DNA from: Bacteroides intestinalis
GTDB lineage: Bacteria; Bacteroidota; Bacteroidia; Bacteroidales; Bacteroidaceae
Reading direction: 5' to 3'
NCBI RefSeq assembly: GCF_003464595.1
Contig: NZ_QRZF01000005.1
Location: forward strand, 1-64,000
Length of the DNA: 64,000 nucleotides
Positions 1 through 8,883 of the stretch are shown here, piece by piece. Every line of letters starts with the position of its first letter. Position 1 is the first letter of the stretch. A program made the translations under genes and the position numbers. Below the pieces are notes generated by a model. It was given only the letters and a program-made list of their open reading frames with translations, searched no databases and was not told where the DNA came from.

Positions 1-54
1 GACTAGTAATTGCGAATATAACAGGTGCATAAACGGATAATCAGATTCCTTTAT

Positions 55-236
55 TTAAGTTTCGCAAGTGCTCAACTTATTAGTTAACAAGGTTTCAGTT
101 GACAAGGGAACAAGGGAGATAGTCTCACAAACGATTCTCACCTATCGTATTTCATGAAAAGCCTGACACTCTTGCCTTGTTACCTTGTCAACTGAAACCT
201 TGTCAACTGCGAAAGTTGAGCTTGCGAAACTTGAGT
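55..236. repeat. Large imperfect inverted repeat at the GH28 3' end
   Basis: The arms at about 55-116 and 174-236 are near-complementary over roughly 60 bases and flank a loop of about 57 bases. The core, 87-107 against 183-203, is a perfect 21-bp match. Each arm contains short repeated words such as AGTTGACAAGG and CGCAAGTTGAG-like blocks. The right arm lies inside the coding region of the GH28 gene and encodes its last part, which contains the doubled VDKVSVDKV string; the stop codon at 142 lies in the loop. It could act as a transcription stop or be a dispersed extragenic repeat that invaded the gene end. What is seen is the repeat; its role is inferred. Confidence 0.8.
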
Positions 237-1641
237 CCTTTATTTTCAGATTACGAACACCCTTCTGCCCAATTCCTTCAGCTGCCTGATCGGGACGTAT
301 ATCTCCCCAGGTAACAGTACAATCATCTATCAGGATATCAGATGCCGTATCGATATAGAAGCCATACGTCTTATCGTGGATGAATCCTTCGCCTACGCAC
401 GGACGTTTATCATAAATGCCACCCTCATAGGCAGTACGTTTCTGCAACAGCAGGTCTACGTTTTCAAAGTAGATATGGTTCACCTTATCCTGTGTATCCC
501 CGCCTACAAAAATACCGTTCTCGCTGGTACACTTGATATTTGTGAAATAAATACGGCTCACTTCTCCGCAACGTCCTTCGGTAGCTCCCTTCGGAAAGCG
601 CCAACCGGCATCCTTATGATTACCTACGGCACGCGGATAAGAAGTCACGTAAATGGGTTCCGCTTTCCCCCACCAGACATCCGAGTAGAACATACAATCT
701 ACAATCATATTAGAGAAAATTACGTTGGTAACCGTTCCTTCATCCCGGTTCTGAATACCGATGCCGCGATTGCTATTCTTGATGATACAGTTATTGAACA
801 GTACGTTATTAATCTTATCCATATTTTCCGAACCGATCTTGATGGCACAGGAACGGGAAACCATGGTACAGTTGGTCACCACAATATCTTCACACGAACC
901 GTACTCCTCAAACTCGCGGCGATTCTTCAGGCAGATGCAGTCATCACCCGATTCTATATGGCAATTGGCAATGCGCACATTCCTGGAATGGTCTACATCG
1001 ATACCGTCGCCGTTGCGTATCTTCAGATTGTTCAAAATAGAGATACCATCAATGGAGGCATCGTTGCAACCAATGAGATGGACCGTCCAATAGGCACTAT
1101 TGCGGATGGTTACATCACGGATCACTGTCTTCTCTATATTGATAAGCGTCAGCACATGCGGACGGGGATCGAAGTCGGTCACCGGTTTCAGCTCGTAAGA
1201 ATCTTCCAGTTCCTTACCCATAAAGGAGACACCGTTTCCATCTATAGCTCCTGTTCCGGTGATGGATACCTCTTTCAGGTCTTGACCATAAATCCACATC
1301 ATACCTTCACCACGGTTATCGCGGAAAGCGCTCAGTGTATAGGCAGCCTCATCGGGATTGGCAAGCAGGCAGGAATTAGGTTCCAGGTGTAGTTCTACAA
1401 ACGAGGCAAGATGGAAAGGACTGCACATGAAAGTACGCCCCGCCGGAACAAGTACCGTTCCGCCACCCGACTTGGAACACAGGTCGATAGCGGCTTGTAT
1501 AGCTGCGGCATCATCGGTCACGCCGTCACCTTTGGCTCCGTAGTCCATAATATTGTAGACAGTTCCTCCAGTCTTCGGAGTGCTGCACGCCCCTAACAGC
1601 AAGATGCTGCATAGGGCAAACAAGAATGCTTTTACTCTCAT
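142..1641 (-). CDS. GH28 family pectinase lipoprotein
   Basis: A right-handed beta-helix glycoside hydrolase of family 28 (polygalacturonase or rhamnogalacturonan hydrolase type), probably 499 residues. I chose the ATG at 1641 rather than 1692 because it gives a proper lipoprotein signal (LLLGAC, lipidated Cys19) and leaves 13 bp after the upstream stop. The GH28 catalytic core is visible as NGDGID (residues about 210-215), the GDD pair (about 232-234) and KIGSE (about 268-272). It is expected on the periplasmic or surface face of the outer membrane, hydrolysing galacturonate-containing chains. It is the last gene of a minus-strand run with GH28, GH92, an acyltransferase and GH89. The C-terminal 30 or so residues are encoded by an inverted repeat and look acquired. 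The exact linkage cleaved cannot be told. Confidence 0.9.
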   Translation of the reverse strand: MRVKAFLFALCSILLLGACSTPKTGGTVYNIMDYGAKGDGVTDDAAAIQAAIDLCSKSGGGTVLVPAGRTFMCSPFHLASFVELHLEPNSCLLANPDEAAYTLSAFRDNRGEGMMWIYGQDLKEVSITGTGAIDGNGVSFMGKELEDSYELKPVTDFDPRPHVLTLINIEKTVIRDVTIRNSAYWTVHLIGCNDASIDGISILNNLKIRNGDGIDVDHSRNVRIANCHIESGDDCICLKNRREFEEYGSCEDIVVTNCTMVSRSCAIKIGSENMDKINNVLFNNCIIKNSNRGIGIQNRDEGTVTNVIFSNMIVDCMFYSDVWWGKAEPIYVTSYPRAVGNHKDAGWRFPKGATEGRCGEVSRIYFTNIKCTSENGIFVGGDTQDKVNHIYFENVDLLLQKRTAYEGGIYDKRPCVGEGFIHDKTYGFYIDTASDILIDDCTVTWGDIRPDQAAEGIGQKGVRNLKIKDSSFASSTFAVDKVSVDKVTRQECQAFHEIR

Positions 1642-1654
1642 TATATCTTTCTGA

Positions 1655-3109
1655 TTAATGTTTGTCTGTCGATATCCTCTTACAGTCTTCATACCTGAAG
1701 GCCTCGTAATTGCTTCCCGGTGCCTTCTCTCCTTTCACGCGGATAAGGGAAAGATCATCGATTTCCCGGAACAGATAGGCACTCTCCCAAGTAGCCTCCG
1801 GCTTTTCCTTGTTCCAACGCACTTGGCAATCCACCAGTGACAATTCATCTATTCCATAAAACAGAAAACCGTTACGCGACCTTTTATCTACCGCATCTTC
1901 CGGTTCCATGAAAAGCTGTACATCGCGCAAGCGTATGGTCTTCATCCGGCTACTGAAACCTTCCATGCGAATCCCACTTTGTCCGCAGGCTGTTATATTG
2001 CTCAACGTTATATTTTCTATACTTCCGGCTGACGGAATGTCCCCTCTTTTCTGTATAGTGAACCAAACCGGATCGCCATTCCCCCACCAGAATGTTTCCT
2101 TGCGTACCGTATTTATAGTCAAGTTGGAGAAGATCACATTGCGTACATTCCCCCCATCGCGAAGAATGATGTTGAGTCCACGGTTTGCCCGGCTGATGGC
2201 ACAATTTGATACGGTGATATACTCAAAGTCTGCATGAGACTCCGTCCCTATCTTCAACGCTGCTGATGAAGAGGTCAGAATGCAATTGCTTATTGTAATA
2301 TAACGGCAAGATTGGGTTTTACCATTCTGCCGGGTTGTCTTCAGGCACAAGGCATCGTCACCGGTATCAATCCGGCAATTGGAAACCATTACATTGCTGC
2401 ACCCGTCTATGTCCAACCCATCCGCATTAACTCCGTTATGGGAATTGGACTGGATATAGACACCGTCCACATACACCCGGTCGCACCATTGCAGATGCAC
2501 CGACCAGAAAGAAGATTCAATCACTTGTATATCGCGGATATGAACATTGGTACATCCTGTAAAGTTGATAGCTCCCGGGCAAGGTGGAACCTTTCTGAAC
2601 TTGCTTTGATAATCCACTCCGTAACGCCCGGCATTAACAATTTCCCGTGCAGTAATAGAATCTGTAACTTCCGTTTTCGGCTCCCTGCGGTATCCGGTAC
2701 GCACGGCACGGCAATTCAACACTCCTTGTCCGGTGATTGAAATATCTCTGGCATTGACTGCCCCTATCAACATTTCAGCCTCAGCATTATCGGCTGCCCC
2801 CACTTTGCGGGCAAGATTACTGAAGTCTTCTATTCTCCGGCTGGCATAAATCGTAGCTCCTGCATCCAAATGCAGATTGACATAACTCTTCAACAAAACC
2901 GTACCGCTAAGATAGTTACCGGCAGGCACCCATACAGTACCTCCCCCGTGAGCAGCACAATCGTCTATCGCTTTTTGTATGGCTACAGTGGAAAGTTGCG
3001 TTGTATCGGATATGGCACCATAATCGGTAATATTATAAACCCGTTGCCCCCACGCAGCAGAGCCGCAAAGGAGTAATAAGAATAATAGAATGTGCTTAAA
3101 ACATGCCAT
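1655..3109 (-). CDS. GH28 family pectinase, secreted
   Basis: A second GH28 beta-helix enzyme, 484 residues, with a type I signal peptide (LLFLLLLCGSAAWGQ). It opens with the usual RVYNITDYGA motif and GGGTVWVPAG, and carries the acid cluster ADGLDIDG, TGDDALCLK and LKIGTES. The last motif replaces the GHG/RIK arrangement of classic endo-polygalacturonases and is common in Bacteroides exo-acting or rhamnogalacturonan-type members. It is paralogous to the neighbouring GH28 but clearly diverged. It lies 13 bp upstream of that gene and 22 bp downstream of GH92, so co-transcription is likely. It probably releases galacturonate from oligosaccharides in the periplasm; specificity is not decidable here. 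Confidence 0.9.
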   Translation of the reverse strand: MACFKHILLFLLLLCGSAAWGQRVYNITDYGAISDTTQLSTVAIQKAIDDCAAHGGGTVWVPAGNYLSGTVLLKSYVNLHLDAGATIYASRRIEDFSNLARKVGAADNAEAEMLIGAVNARDISITGQGVLNCRAVRTGYRREPKTEVTDSITAREIVNAGRYGVDYQSKFRKVPPCPGAINFTGCTNVHIRDIQVIESSFWSVHLQWCDRVYVDGVYIQSNSHNGVNADGLDIDGCSNVMVSNCRIDTGDDALCLKTTRQNGKTQSCRYITISNCILTSSSAALKIGTESHADFEYITVSNCAISRANRGLNIILRDGGNVRNVIFSNLTINTVRKETFWWGNGDPVWFTIQKRGDIPSAGSIENITLSNITACGQSGIRMEGFSSRMKTIRLRDVQLFMEPEDAVDKRSRNGFLFYGIDELSLVDCQVRWNKEKPEATWESAYLFREIDDLSLIRVKGEKAPGSNYEAFRYEDCKRISTDKH

Positions 3110-3131
3110 ATCTTTCCCTTTCTTTTGTTAG

Positions 3132-5459
3132 TTATTTCATTACTTCCGGCGGACAGTTTTCTGCTCCCGCTCCCCATTCTTTATTCGGTTCATCCCCCAT
3201 TACAAACTCCATCACACCACCGTTCACTATATCCTGATGGGTAATATAATTCCGTGTATAAGGCTTTCCGTTCAGTGTTGCCGACTGGATATAAATATTC
3301 TTCTGCGACGCATTACGGGCTTTCACGGTAAACGTATTTCCACTCTCAAGATTCAGCGTAAAGCTGGGGAATGAGGGGCTGGCAAGTATATAATACGGGG
3401 TACCGGGACATACCGGATAGAATCCCATAGCGGCAAACATATACCAGGCCGACATCTGTCCGGCATCATCATTACCGGAAAGTCCACCCGGTTCATTCAG
3501 ATATTCCGTTTCCATAATATGCCGGACGGCACGTTGAGTTTTCCAAGGCTCGCCTGCATAATTGAACATATAGGCAACCTGATGACACGGCTCGTTTCCA
3601 TGCCAGTAACGCTGTTCGCTGAACATGGAATCCAGTTTGGCTACATACTTATCCTTGCCTCCCATACAATCCATCAATCCGTACGGATCTTGCGGCACAT
3701 ACCAGGTATAATGGCAAGGAGCGCCCTCAGTAATGAAACGGGCGAAATTGAAAGCATTGGCATCATTCAGGAAAGTACCATCGGCATGACGTCCCTGGGC
3801 ATATCCGGTACGGGGATCCATCACATTGCGATAATTGGCAGCACGCTGTATCAATGCCTGGTAATCATCTGTCTTACCCAGAGCTTTCGCCATCTGTGCA
3901 AGGGCAAAGTCATCATAAGCATATTCCAGGGTGCGCGACACTTGTTCTTTCGTGTGGAAAGCATCGGGTACACCGTCTTCAAGAGGAATATATCCATATT
4001 CCAGATAAGAAGTCAGGGCACGACGACCCATACCGTTTTTATATTCATCAGGGTTGGAAGGAGTTTCAAAAGCATTCTTACGCATTCCTTCATAAGCCTT
4101 GTCCACATCGAAATTACGAATACCCTTACAGTAGGCATCACTGATGGCGGAGATACAATGATCACCTATCATAGCGGCAGTATAGCTATTCCAGCAAGGA
4201 AAGATGGGTAACCAGCCGCCTTGCTCATATTTATGCACCAGAGATTGCATCATATCTCCGCCCTTGGTCGGGAAAAGCAGATTTATCATTGGATGCAGGG
4301 CACGGTAGGTATCCCACATGCTGTAATCTTCATAATACGTTTCTCCTTCAGGAAGTTGCCGTATCGGGGTTCCATTCGCAAAAGAGGGATAACGCCCATC
4401 CACATCATTGAATGTATGCGGCAGGAAAGAGGCACGATAGAAAGCACCGTAAAACATTTCCTTGTCTGCAAGCTGTTCGGTTTCTACATCAATGGCAGAG
4501 AGGTGCTTCTCCCAGATATGTCTCAAATCTGTACAAGTCTGACCGAAGTCCCAATGAGGGATTTCAGCCTTCAGGTTTTGCAAAACACCGTCCCGGTCGG
4601 TAAAGGAGGAAGCGGCTTTTACCAGCACTTCTTCGCCTTCAGCTACATCAAACTCTATATAAGCACCGATCTGTGCCGCATCACCTATCCGGGTGACACC
4701 TTGAGACAGGGAATCTCCCCTAAACACACCGTACCCCGTCAGCTTCTTTTGCAGCTGAACGATGAAATGTCCGCTATAGCCTGCCGGTTTTCCCCAGCCC
4801 TGATAAATGCGGTGAACGGGATTGTATCCGTAGATCTGATTGTTGAGGGTATCGATGCAGATGTATCCCTGACCTTCATCACTGTTGGGATTCACCACCA
4901 GATAACCTTTTCCTGCTTTTCCGTAGGTGAAACGGAAGATAGCGGAACGCGAACGGCCCGTCATTTCAGCAAAGATATTCTCATCCGGTAGAGAAACTCT
5001 ATAATAGGCGGGAGTCGCCATTTCCTCGTCATGCGAGAAACGGGTGGAACGTGCTTCCGGCTGACAACGCAGTGTGCCGAAGAGGGGCATCAGGGTCATA
5101 GAACCGTAATCCTGCGTGCATCCGCCCACAATCCAATGGGAGTTACGGAAACCTTGCAACAAGGAATCTGCATAATAATAGGGAGCTATACATTTTTGTT
5201 CCGTATCACGCGTCTGTGCAGTCCAGAAGTTCATTCCGTTGGGTTCGAGTACTGCCGGAAGAGTTTGCCCGTATTCTTCCGTATCCCTGCCGAACAACCC
5301 GGCTGTATGGGTAGCACTGGGGGCAGTGCCGACGCGGGTGTCGATATAGGATAATCGCGACTCATCATCCGTTCCACAACGTCCGGTGCACGAAGTGGTA
5401 CCCGGCAGCAAGGCAGCTGCCAATAATAGAGAGCAGTATGTGTAGATCGTTCGTTTCAT
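3132..5459 (-). CDS. GH92 exo-alpha-mannosidase lipoprotein
   Basis: A 775-residue member of GH92, the calcium-dependent family of inverting exo-alpha-mannosidases common in Bacteroides. The signal ends in TTSC with lipidated Cys24. The N-terminal beta-sandwich begins YIDTRVGT. The alpha/alpha-toroid carries the family motifs: GNEPCHQVAYMF around residue 623 (the Glu position of the catalytic acid) and SGNDDAGQMSAWYMF around 663 (the Asp pair linked to calcium and the catalytic base), followed by GFYPVCPG. It removes terminal alpha-mannose from glycans such as N-glycans or yeast mannan; the linkage cannot be assigned. Its start is 1 bp from the stop of the upstream acyltransferase gene, so translation is probably coupled. 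Confidence 0.93.
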   Translation of the reverse strand: MKRTIYTYCSLLLAAALLPGTTSCTGRCGTDDESRLSYIDTRVGTAPSATHTAGLFGRDTEEYGQTLPAVLEPNGMNFWTAQTRDTEQKCIAPYYYADSLLQGFRNSHWIVGGCTQDYGSMTLMPLFGTLRCQPEARSTRFSHDEEMATPAYYRVSLPDENIFAEMTGRSRSAIFRFTYGKAGKGYLVVNPNSDEGQGYICIDTLNNQIYGYNPVHRIYQGWGKPAGYSGHFIVQLQKKLTGYGVFRGDSLSQGVTRIGDAAQIGAYIEFDVAEGEEVLVKAASSFTDRDGVLQNLKAEIPHWDFGQTCTDLRHIWEKHLSAIDVETEQLADKEMFYGAFYRASFLPHTFNDVDGRYPSFANGTPIRQLPEGETYYEDYSMWDTYRALHPMINLLFPTKGGDMMQSLVHKYEQGGWLPIFPCWNSYTAAMIGDHCISAISDAYCKGIRNFDVDKAYEGMRKNAFETPSNPDEYKNGMGRRALTSYLEYGYIPLEDGVPDAFHTKEQVSRTLEYAYDDFALAQMAKALGKTDDYQALIQRAANYRNVMDPRTGYAQGRHADGTFLNDANAFNFARFITEGAPCHYTWYVPQDPYGLMDCMGGKDKYVAKLDSMFSEQRYWHGNEPCHQVAYMFNYAGEPWKTQRAVRHIMETEYLNEPGGLSGNDDAGQMSAWYMFAAMGFYPVCPGTPYYILASPSFPSFTLNLESGNTFTVKARNASQKNIYIQSATLNGKPYTRNYITHQDIVNGGVMEFVMGDEPNKEWGAGAENCPPEVMK

Positions 5460-5460
5460 G

Positions 5461-6570
5461 TTATATTTTTATATAGATTTTCTTTTTATACAGTGGATAG
5501 CCGCATGCTCCCATCAACAACGTGAAAGCAAGGGCGTAAACGGCAGATGCCAGATAAGGATCGGCTATCAATGAATGTATCCCTTCATAAATAACCGGTT
5601 TGCTTCCGGTGGCACCGATAACAATAGCCGCCACCTCACTGAGTACATAGAGAAACAACGGGTTGACTCCGAATATCTCAAAGAAGCGGCACCAGTTCTT
5701 CTTCTCTTTCATATCGATGAAGTAAATCAGTACGGCCTGAAGCATGGCAGCCAGTCCGCAAGTGACCAATACGAAGGTAGGCGACCAGATACGCTTATTC
5801 AACGGCAAAGCCTCCGCCAGCACAAAACCGCATGCCATCAGAATAAAGCCTGCCACAAACAGTTTCAGGGTTTTCTGTTCCAAAGCTTCCTTAGCCAGTA
5901 TGATCCTCCCGCAACAAAAGCCAATCAATGTATGAGCAATAGCTGCGAGGGTGCTGGTAAGTCCTTCCGGATCTATCGGGCTTTTATGATAAAGATGGTC
6001 TGTACCCAATACATTCCGGTCTATGTTTGCCAGGATATTTGTGCTATCGGGGGTGTATCCGTTGCCAATACCGAGCAAGACGGTATATCCGATGATAAGG
6101 AAACCGATTATCCAGCCGATATACTTAGGCTTGACATACAGAGCTACGAAAGAAACGGCACAATAACATAAAGCGATACGTGGCAACACTCCCGTAAGCC
6201 GGAGATGGGCAAGGGGGAAGAAATCACCCTCACAGATAAAGTGAAACCAATGAATGGCCCAGCCGATGCATAGAATGACAAGAGTGCGTTTCAGTATCTT
6301 ACGGATCACCGGGCCTGATGCCTGGAAATGGAACTTGCTCAGAGCAATGTAAGTGGAAATGCCCATGATGAACAGGAAGAACGGAAAGACCAGGTCGCAA
6401 AGCGTCAGCCCATTCCATACAGAATGCTGCAGGGAGTCGTAGGATAGCTTTCCACCGGAATTGTTGACGAGAATCATTCCGACAACGGTGATTCCACGCA
6501 ACACGTCGAGAGACAAGAGGCGCTTCTTCTGCGGATAACCGGAAATTGGGGGGTGAATATTTTCCATCAT
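5461..6570 (-). CDS. HGSNAT/DUF5009-like membrane acyltransferase
   Basis: A polytopic membrane protein with about ten hydrophobic segments that begins with the family motif SLDVLRGITVVGMILVNN, followed by LCDLVFPFFLFIMGIS. This is the heparan-alpha-glucosaminide N-acetyltransferase-like/DUF5009 group. The mammalian member moves an acetyl group from cytosolic acetyl-CoA across the membrane to a terminal glucosamine. A GTG start at 6588 is possible, but the ATG at 6570 is preferred. It sits directly between GH89 (alpha-N-acetylglucosaminidase) and GH92, matching the acetylate-then-cleave logic of heparan breakdown. Family membership is well supported; the acetyltransfer role and substrate here are inferred. 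Confidence 0.82.
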   Translation of the reverse strand: MMENIHPPISGYPQKKRLLSLDVLRGITVVGMILVNNSGGKLSYDSLQHSVWNGLTLCDLVFPFFLFIMGISTYIALSKFHFQASGPVIRKILKRTLVILCIGWAIHWFHFICEGDFFPLAHLRLTGVLPRIALCYCAVSFVALYVKPKYIGWIIGFLIIGYTVLLGIGNGYTPDSTNILANIDRNVLGTDHLYHKSPIDPEGLTSTLAAIAHTLIGFCCGRIILAKEALEQKTLKLFVAGFILMACGFVLAEALPLNKRIWSPTFVLVTCGLAAMLQAVLIYFIDMKEKKNWCRFFEIFGVNPLFLYVLSEVAAIVIGATGSKPVIYEGIHSLIADPYLASAVYALAFTLLMGACGYPLYKKKIYIKI

Positions 6571-6581
6571 CTGTAGGGCGT

Positions 6582-6602
6582 TAATCACTAACCACTAATC
6601 AC
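6582..6602. repeat. Three-copy heptamer tandem repeat at a gene junction
   Basis: The units TAATCAC, TAACCAC and TAATCAC run head to tail between GH89 and the acyltransferase gene, and the last unit contains the GH89 stop codon. It resembles other short repeated linkers in this window (87-107/183-203 and 13061-13089). No function is evident. Confidence 0.7.
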
Positions 6603-8770
6603 TCATTCCCAAACACTTTCTCAAACACTTCTTTTGCCACATCCACACAGTTTCCTTCGGGAGCCGAACCATATGGATTCTTCGCCAATGTCCAGGGTTC
6701 TTCCATAGCGTAATAATCCAGCTTCACTTCGGGTTTACCATCCAGTTGGTCTTGGAGGGTTTGCCAATAAGCCGCCCAACGTTTATAGTAAAAATCGCGT
6801 AGAATGCCGTCCCATTCCTTATGAGCATAGTCGCGCAGACCGCCGTCGTCAGCACAAACACGATTGCCCCAAGTAGTTATCTGTACACGGGCATTCCATT
6901 CGTACAGGTCTTTTTCTTCGGGAGTAGTGCCCAACTTGCGTGCCTGCTCTATCCAGCGACCTACACGGAATTCACTGCGTGTACCCAACAATTTATCCTG
7001 CAACAGCAGTATATCCAGGAATTTCCGGGAGTCACGGGCAAAACTGCGTTTATCAAAGCTCTTGAAGTCGGCAATGGTACGGTTGTACACAATGCGTCCT
7101 TTATCCGAAAGAGACTGGCGAACCATGTCTACCAAGTCGTATTCGAAATTATTGTTACCACGGTATTTATCGGCTACCTCCAGCATCAGCCGGGCAGCTT
7201 CTTCCGTAACAGTAGGGTCGTAATAGTTCTTCATCTTCGACCAGCTCGATGCCTGGAAGTTATTCATCGAAGGACGTCCACAGAAGATGGATTCATGAGG
7301 GCCTTGCTGATTATTTCCGAAGGGGCAGTTATAAATGGTATTGGCAAGCAGGGTCCATGCCTGTTCTATCTTCTCGTCGCGCACGCCGTAACGGGCAAAG
7401 AGATAATCTTTCAACCATTCCTCTTTTGTGAATTTCTCCGGACGCCAAGGCAGTTCGCACATCAGTTCGAACATCATGGGGTTATTCTCTGAGCCTTCCA
7501 TGGTGAGACCGATACCTTTCAGATGAGTTGCCAACGGATTGTTCTTCGTCAGATAGAAGTTGTTGAGCAACTGGTCCATGCGGCCGTGCAGACCGACATT
7601 GCCGCCGAAGTTGAGCAACATACAGAAAAGCCAGTCGTGCTGCTCATAACCTTTGTCGCGCTTCCAAATGGAAGGGATTCCCCACATAGGGCGACATTCG
7701 CTGAACAAGTCCAGTATCAGCAGATCTCCGTTCTGCATATTCTTTATCATTTCAGGGCGAGGATTCTCCGTCCAACCCTGTACTACCCAGGTGGCTTTCG
7801 GATTCACCTGCTTCATAGCCGTCATGATGGCCCGGCCGGCTGCATCGAAATCTACCGAAGCGGCATTTTCCGCTTCATGAAAGGGGTCCATAGAGTAATA
7901 ATCGGCCTTGCCAAAAAGCTTCTCCTGCTCCCGGTAATACAAATCTGCTATCTCGGCAAAACGAGCATCAGTAGGCTGCAAGAAAGCCGGACGGGTAAAG
8001 CCATTCCACAGATCGGACTTGGTTAGGTTCAGTCCCAACTTCTCGTCAGCATCATGCGGAACCATTCCGGAATATCCCGGAAATACAGGTTTGATGCCAT
8101 ACTCACGCATGCGCTTCAATATTTTCTTCTGCAGAGCTTCCTGCTGTACGTACCAAGAGTCCGGATTGAGGCCGCCCCATCCTTCCAGATTATTCATGGC
8201 CCACCAAGCCAAGAAGGCGGGGCCGGCTATAAAGCTGTTTATTTCTTCTTTGGAATATCCCAGCTTTTGGAGCATATTGAACCAAATACACTCCTGCCCT
8301 ACGGCGGCCAAAGGAAGATTGATGCCATGCAGGGCCATCCAGTCTATTTCTTTCTCCCAGCGCTCCCAATCCCAGAAAGCCATCGTATAAGAGTAGGTGC
8401 AATAGTTGAAATCATAACGAAGTGAGAGGGACGTTTCGTGACGTTCTTTCTGGGGAACAGCAGGAAGTACTTGGGGAAGCGATGCCTGCATGCCGTTCCA
8501 TGATAGCTGGATACCGGCATAATATTTCAGATACCAGTTGATACCTGTCGCTATATTCACGTAGTTATTACCACGGACAACAACTTTACTACCTTTCTGA
8601 TCCAGTTCAAAAAAGTCGTCCGTACCTTTATTGAGTTCAATAACAAATTTCTTAGATGCTCCCTTATCAATTCTTTCAAGCAGACCGTTGACGGGGTTGG
8701 CAGATAAATAAGTAGACAAACCTACTATTAACAAAATGACTAAACAGAGTTTGGTTTTCATGGTATTCAT
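6599..8770 (-). CDS. GH89 alpha-N-acetylglucosaminidase
   Basis: A 723-residue secreted enzyme homologous to human NAGLU. An N-terminal signal (LVILLIVGLSTYLSA) is followed by the small N-terminal domain (VVVRGNNYVNIATGINWYLKYY) and the TIM barrel. The barrel carries MDPFHEAE near residue 300 and LTMEGSENN near 430, the positions of the two catalytic glutamates in the family, and HGINLPLAAVGQE near 150. It removes terminal alpha-linked GlcNAc, as in heparan sulfate or alpha1,4-GlcNAc-capped mucin. The start could also be the ATG at 8761. It is the first gene after its own promoter (8788-8795) and probably heads the operon down to GH28. Confidence 0.94.
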   Translation of the reverse strand: MNTMKTKLCLVILLIVGLSTYLSANPVNGLLERIDKGASKKFVIELNKGTDDFFELDQKGSKVVVRGNNYVNIATGINWYLKYYAGIQLSWNGMQASLPQVLPAVPQKERHETSLSLRYDFNYCTYSYTMAFWDWERWEKEIDWMALHGINLPLAAVGQECIWFNMLQKLGYSKEEINSFIAGPAFLAWWAMNNLEGWGGLNPDSWYVQQEALQKKILKRMREYGIKPVFPGYSGMVPHDADEKLGLNLTKSDLWNGFTRPAFLQPTDARFAEIADLYYREQEKLFGKADYYSMDPFHEAENAASVDFDAAGRAIMTAMKQVNPKATWVVQGWTENPRPEMIKNMQNGDLLILDLFSECRPMWGIPSIWKRDKGYEQHDWLFCMLLNFGGNVGLHGRMDQLLNNFYLTKNNPLATHLKGIGLTMEGSENNPMMFELMCELPWRPEKFTKEEWLKDYLFARYGVRDEKIEQAWTLLANTIYNCPFGNNQQGPHESIFCGRPSMNNFQASSWSKMKNYYDPTVTEEAARLMLEVADKYRGNNNFEYDLVDMVRQSLSDKGRIVYNRTIADFKSFDKRSFARDSRKFLDILLLQDKLLGTRSEFRVGRWIEQARKLGTTPEEKDLYEWNARVQITTWGNRVCADDGGLRDYAHKEWDGILRDFYYKRWAAYWQTLQDQLDGKPEVKLDYYAMEEPWTLAKNPYGSAPEGNCVDVAKEVFEKVFGNE

Positions 8771-8787
8771 TACTTCTGGGTGATGTG

Positions 8788-8795
8788 CAAAAGTA
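8788..8795 (-). promoter_or_regulatory. -7 element of the GH89 operon promoter
   Basis: On the minus strand this reads TACTTTTG, an exact match to the Bacteroidota -7 consensus TAnnTTTG, about 17 bases upstream of the GH89 ATG. No -33 TTTG lies at the usual distance, as expected for an activator-dependent promoter. Confidence 0.6.
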
Positions 8796-8824
8796 AGCGT
8801 TTATTTTCTTATATAAGGAGAAAA

Positions 8825-8853
8825 TAGAAAAGTTTGGGACGAATATAGTAAAG
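8825..8853 (-). promoter_or_regulatory. Candidate HTCS operator, 21-bp-spaced direct repeat
   Basis: The octamers TAGAAAAG (8825-8832) and TAGTAAAG (8846-8853, plus-strand reading) match at 7 of 8 positions and are spaced by exactly 21 bp. They lie about 30 bp upstream of the GH89 -7 box. This is the geometry of the well-supported operators in PUL1, so it is a candidate site for the adjacent HTCS. Only one copy was found, so support is moderate. Confidence 0.45.
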
Positions 8854-8883
8854 AATGAGACAGAAATACAAAGTGAGGAGTCT

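Noticed and set aside
376..1392. 338-codon open frame on the plus strand
   Set aside because: It lies fully antisense to the GH28 coding region, shows no family motif, and such long antisense frames follow from the codon use of the real gene. The same applies to other antisense frames, for example 4221-4991 and 14539-15240.
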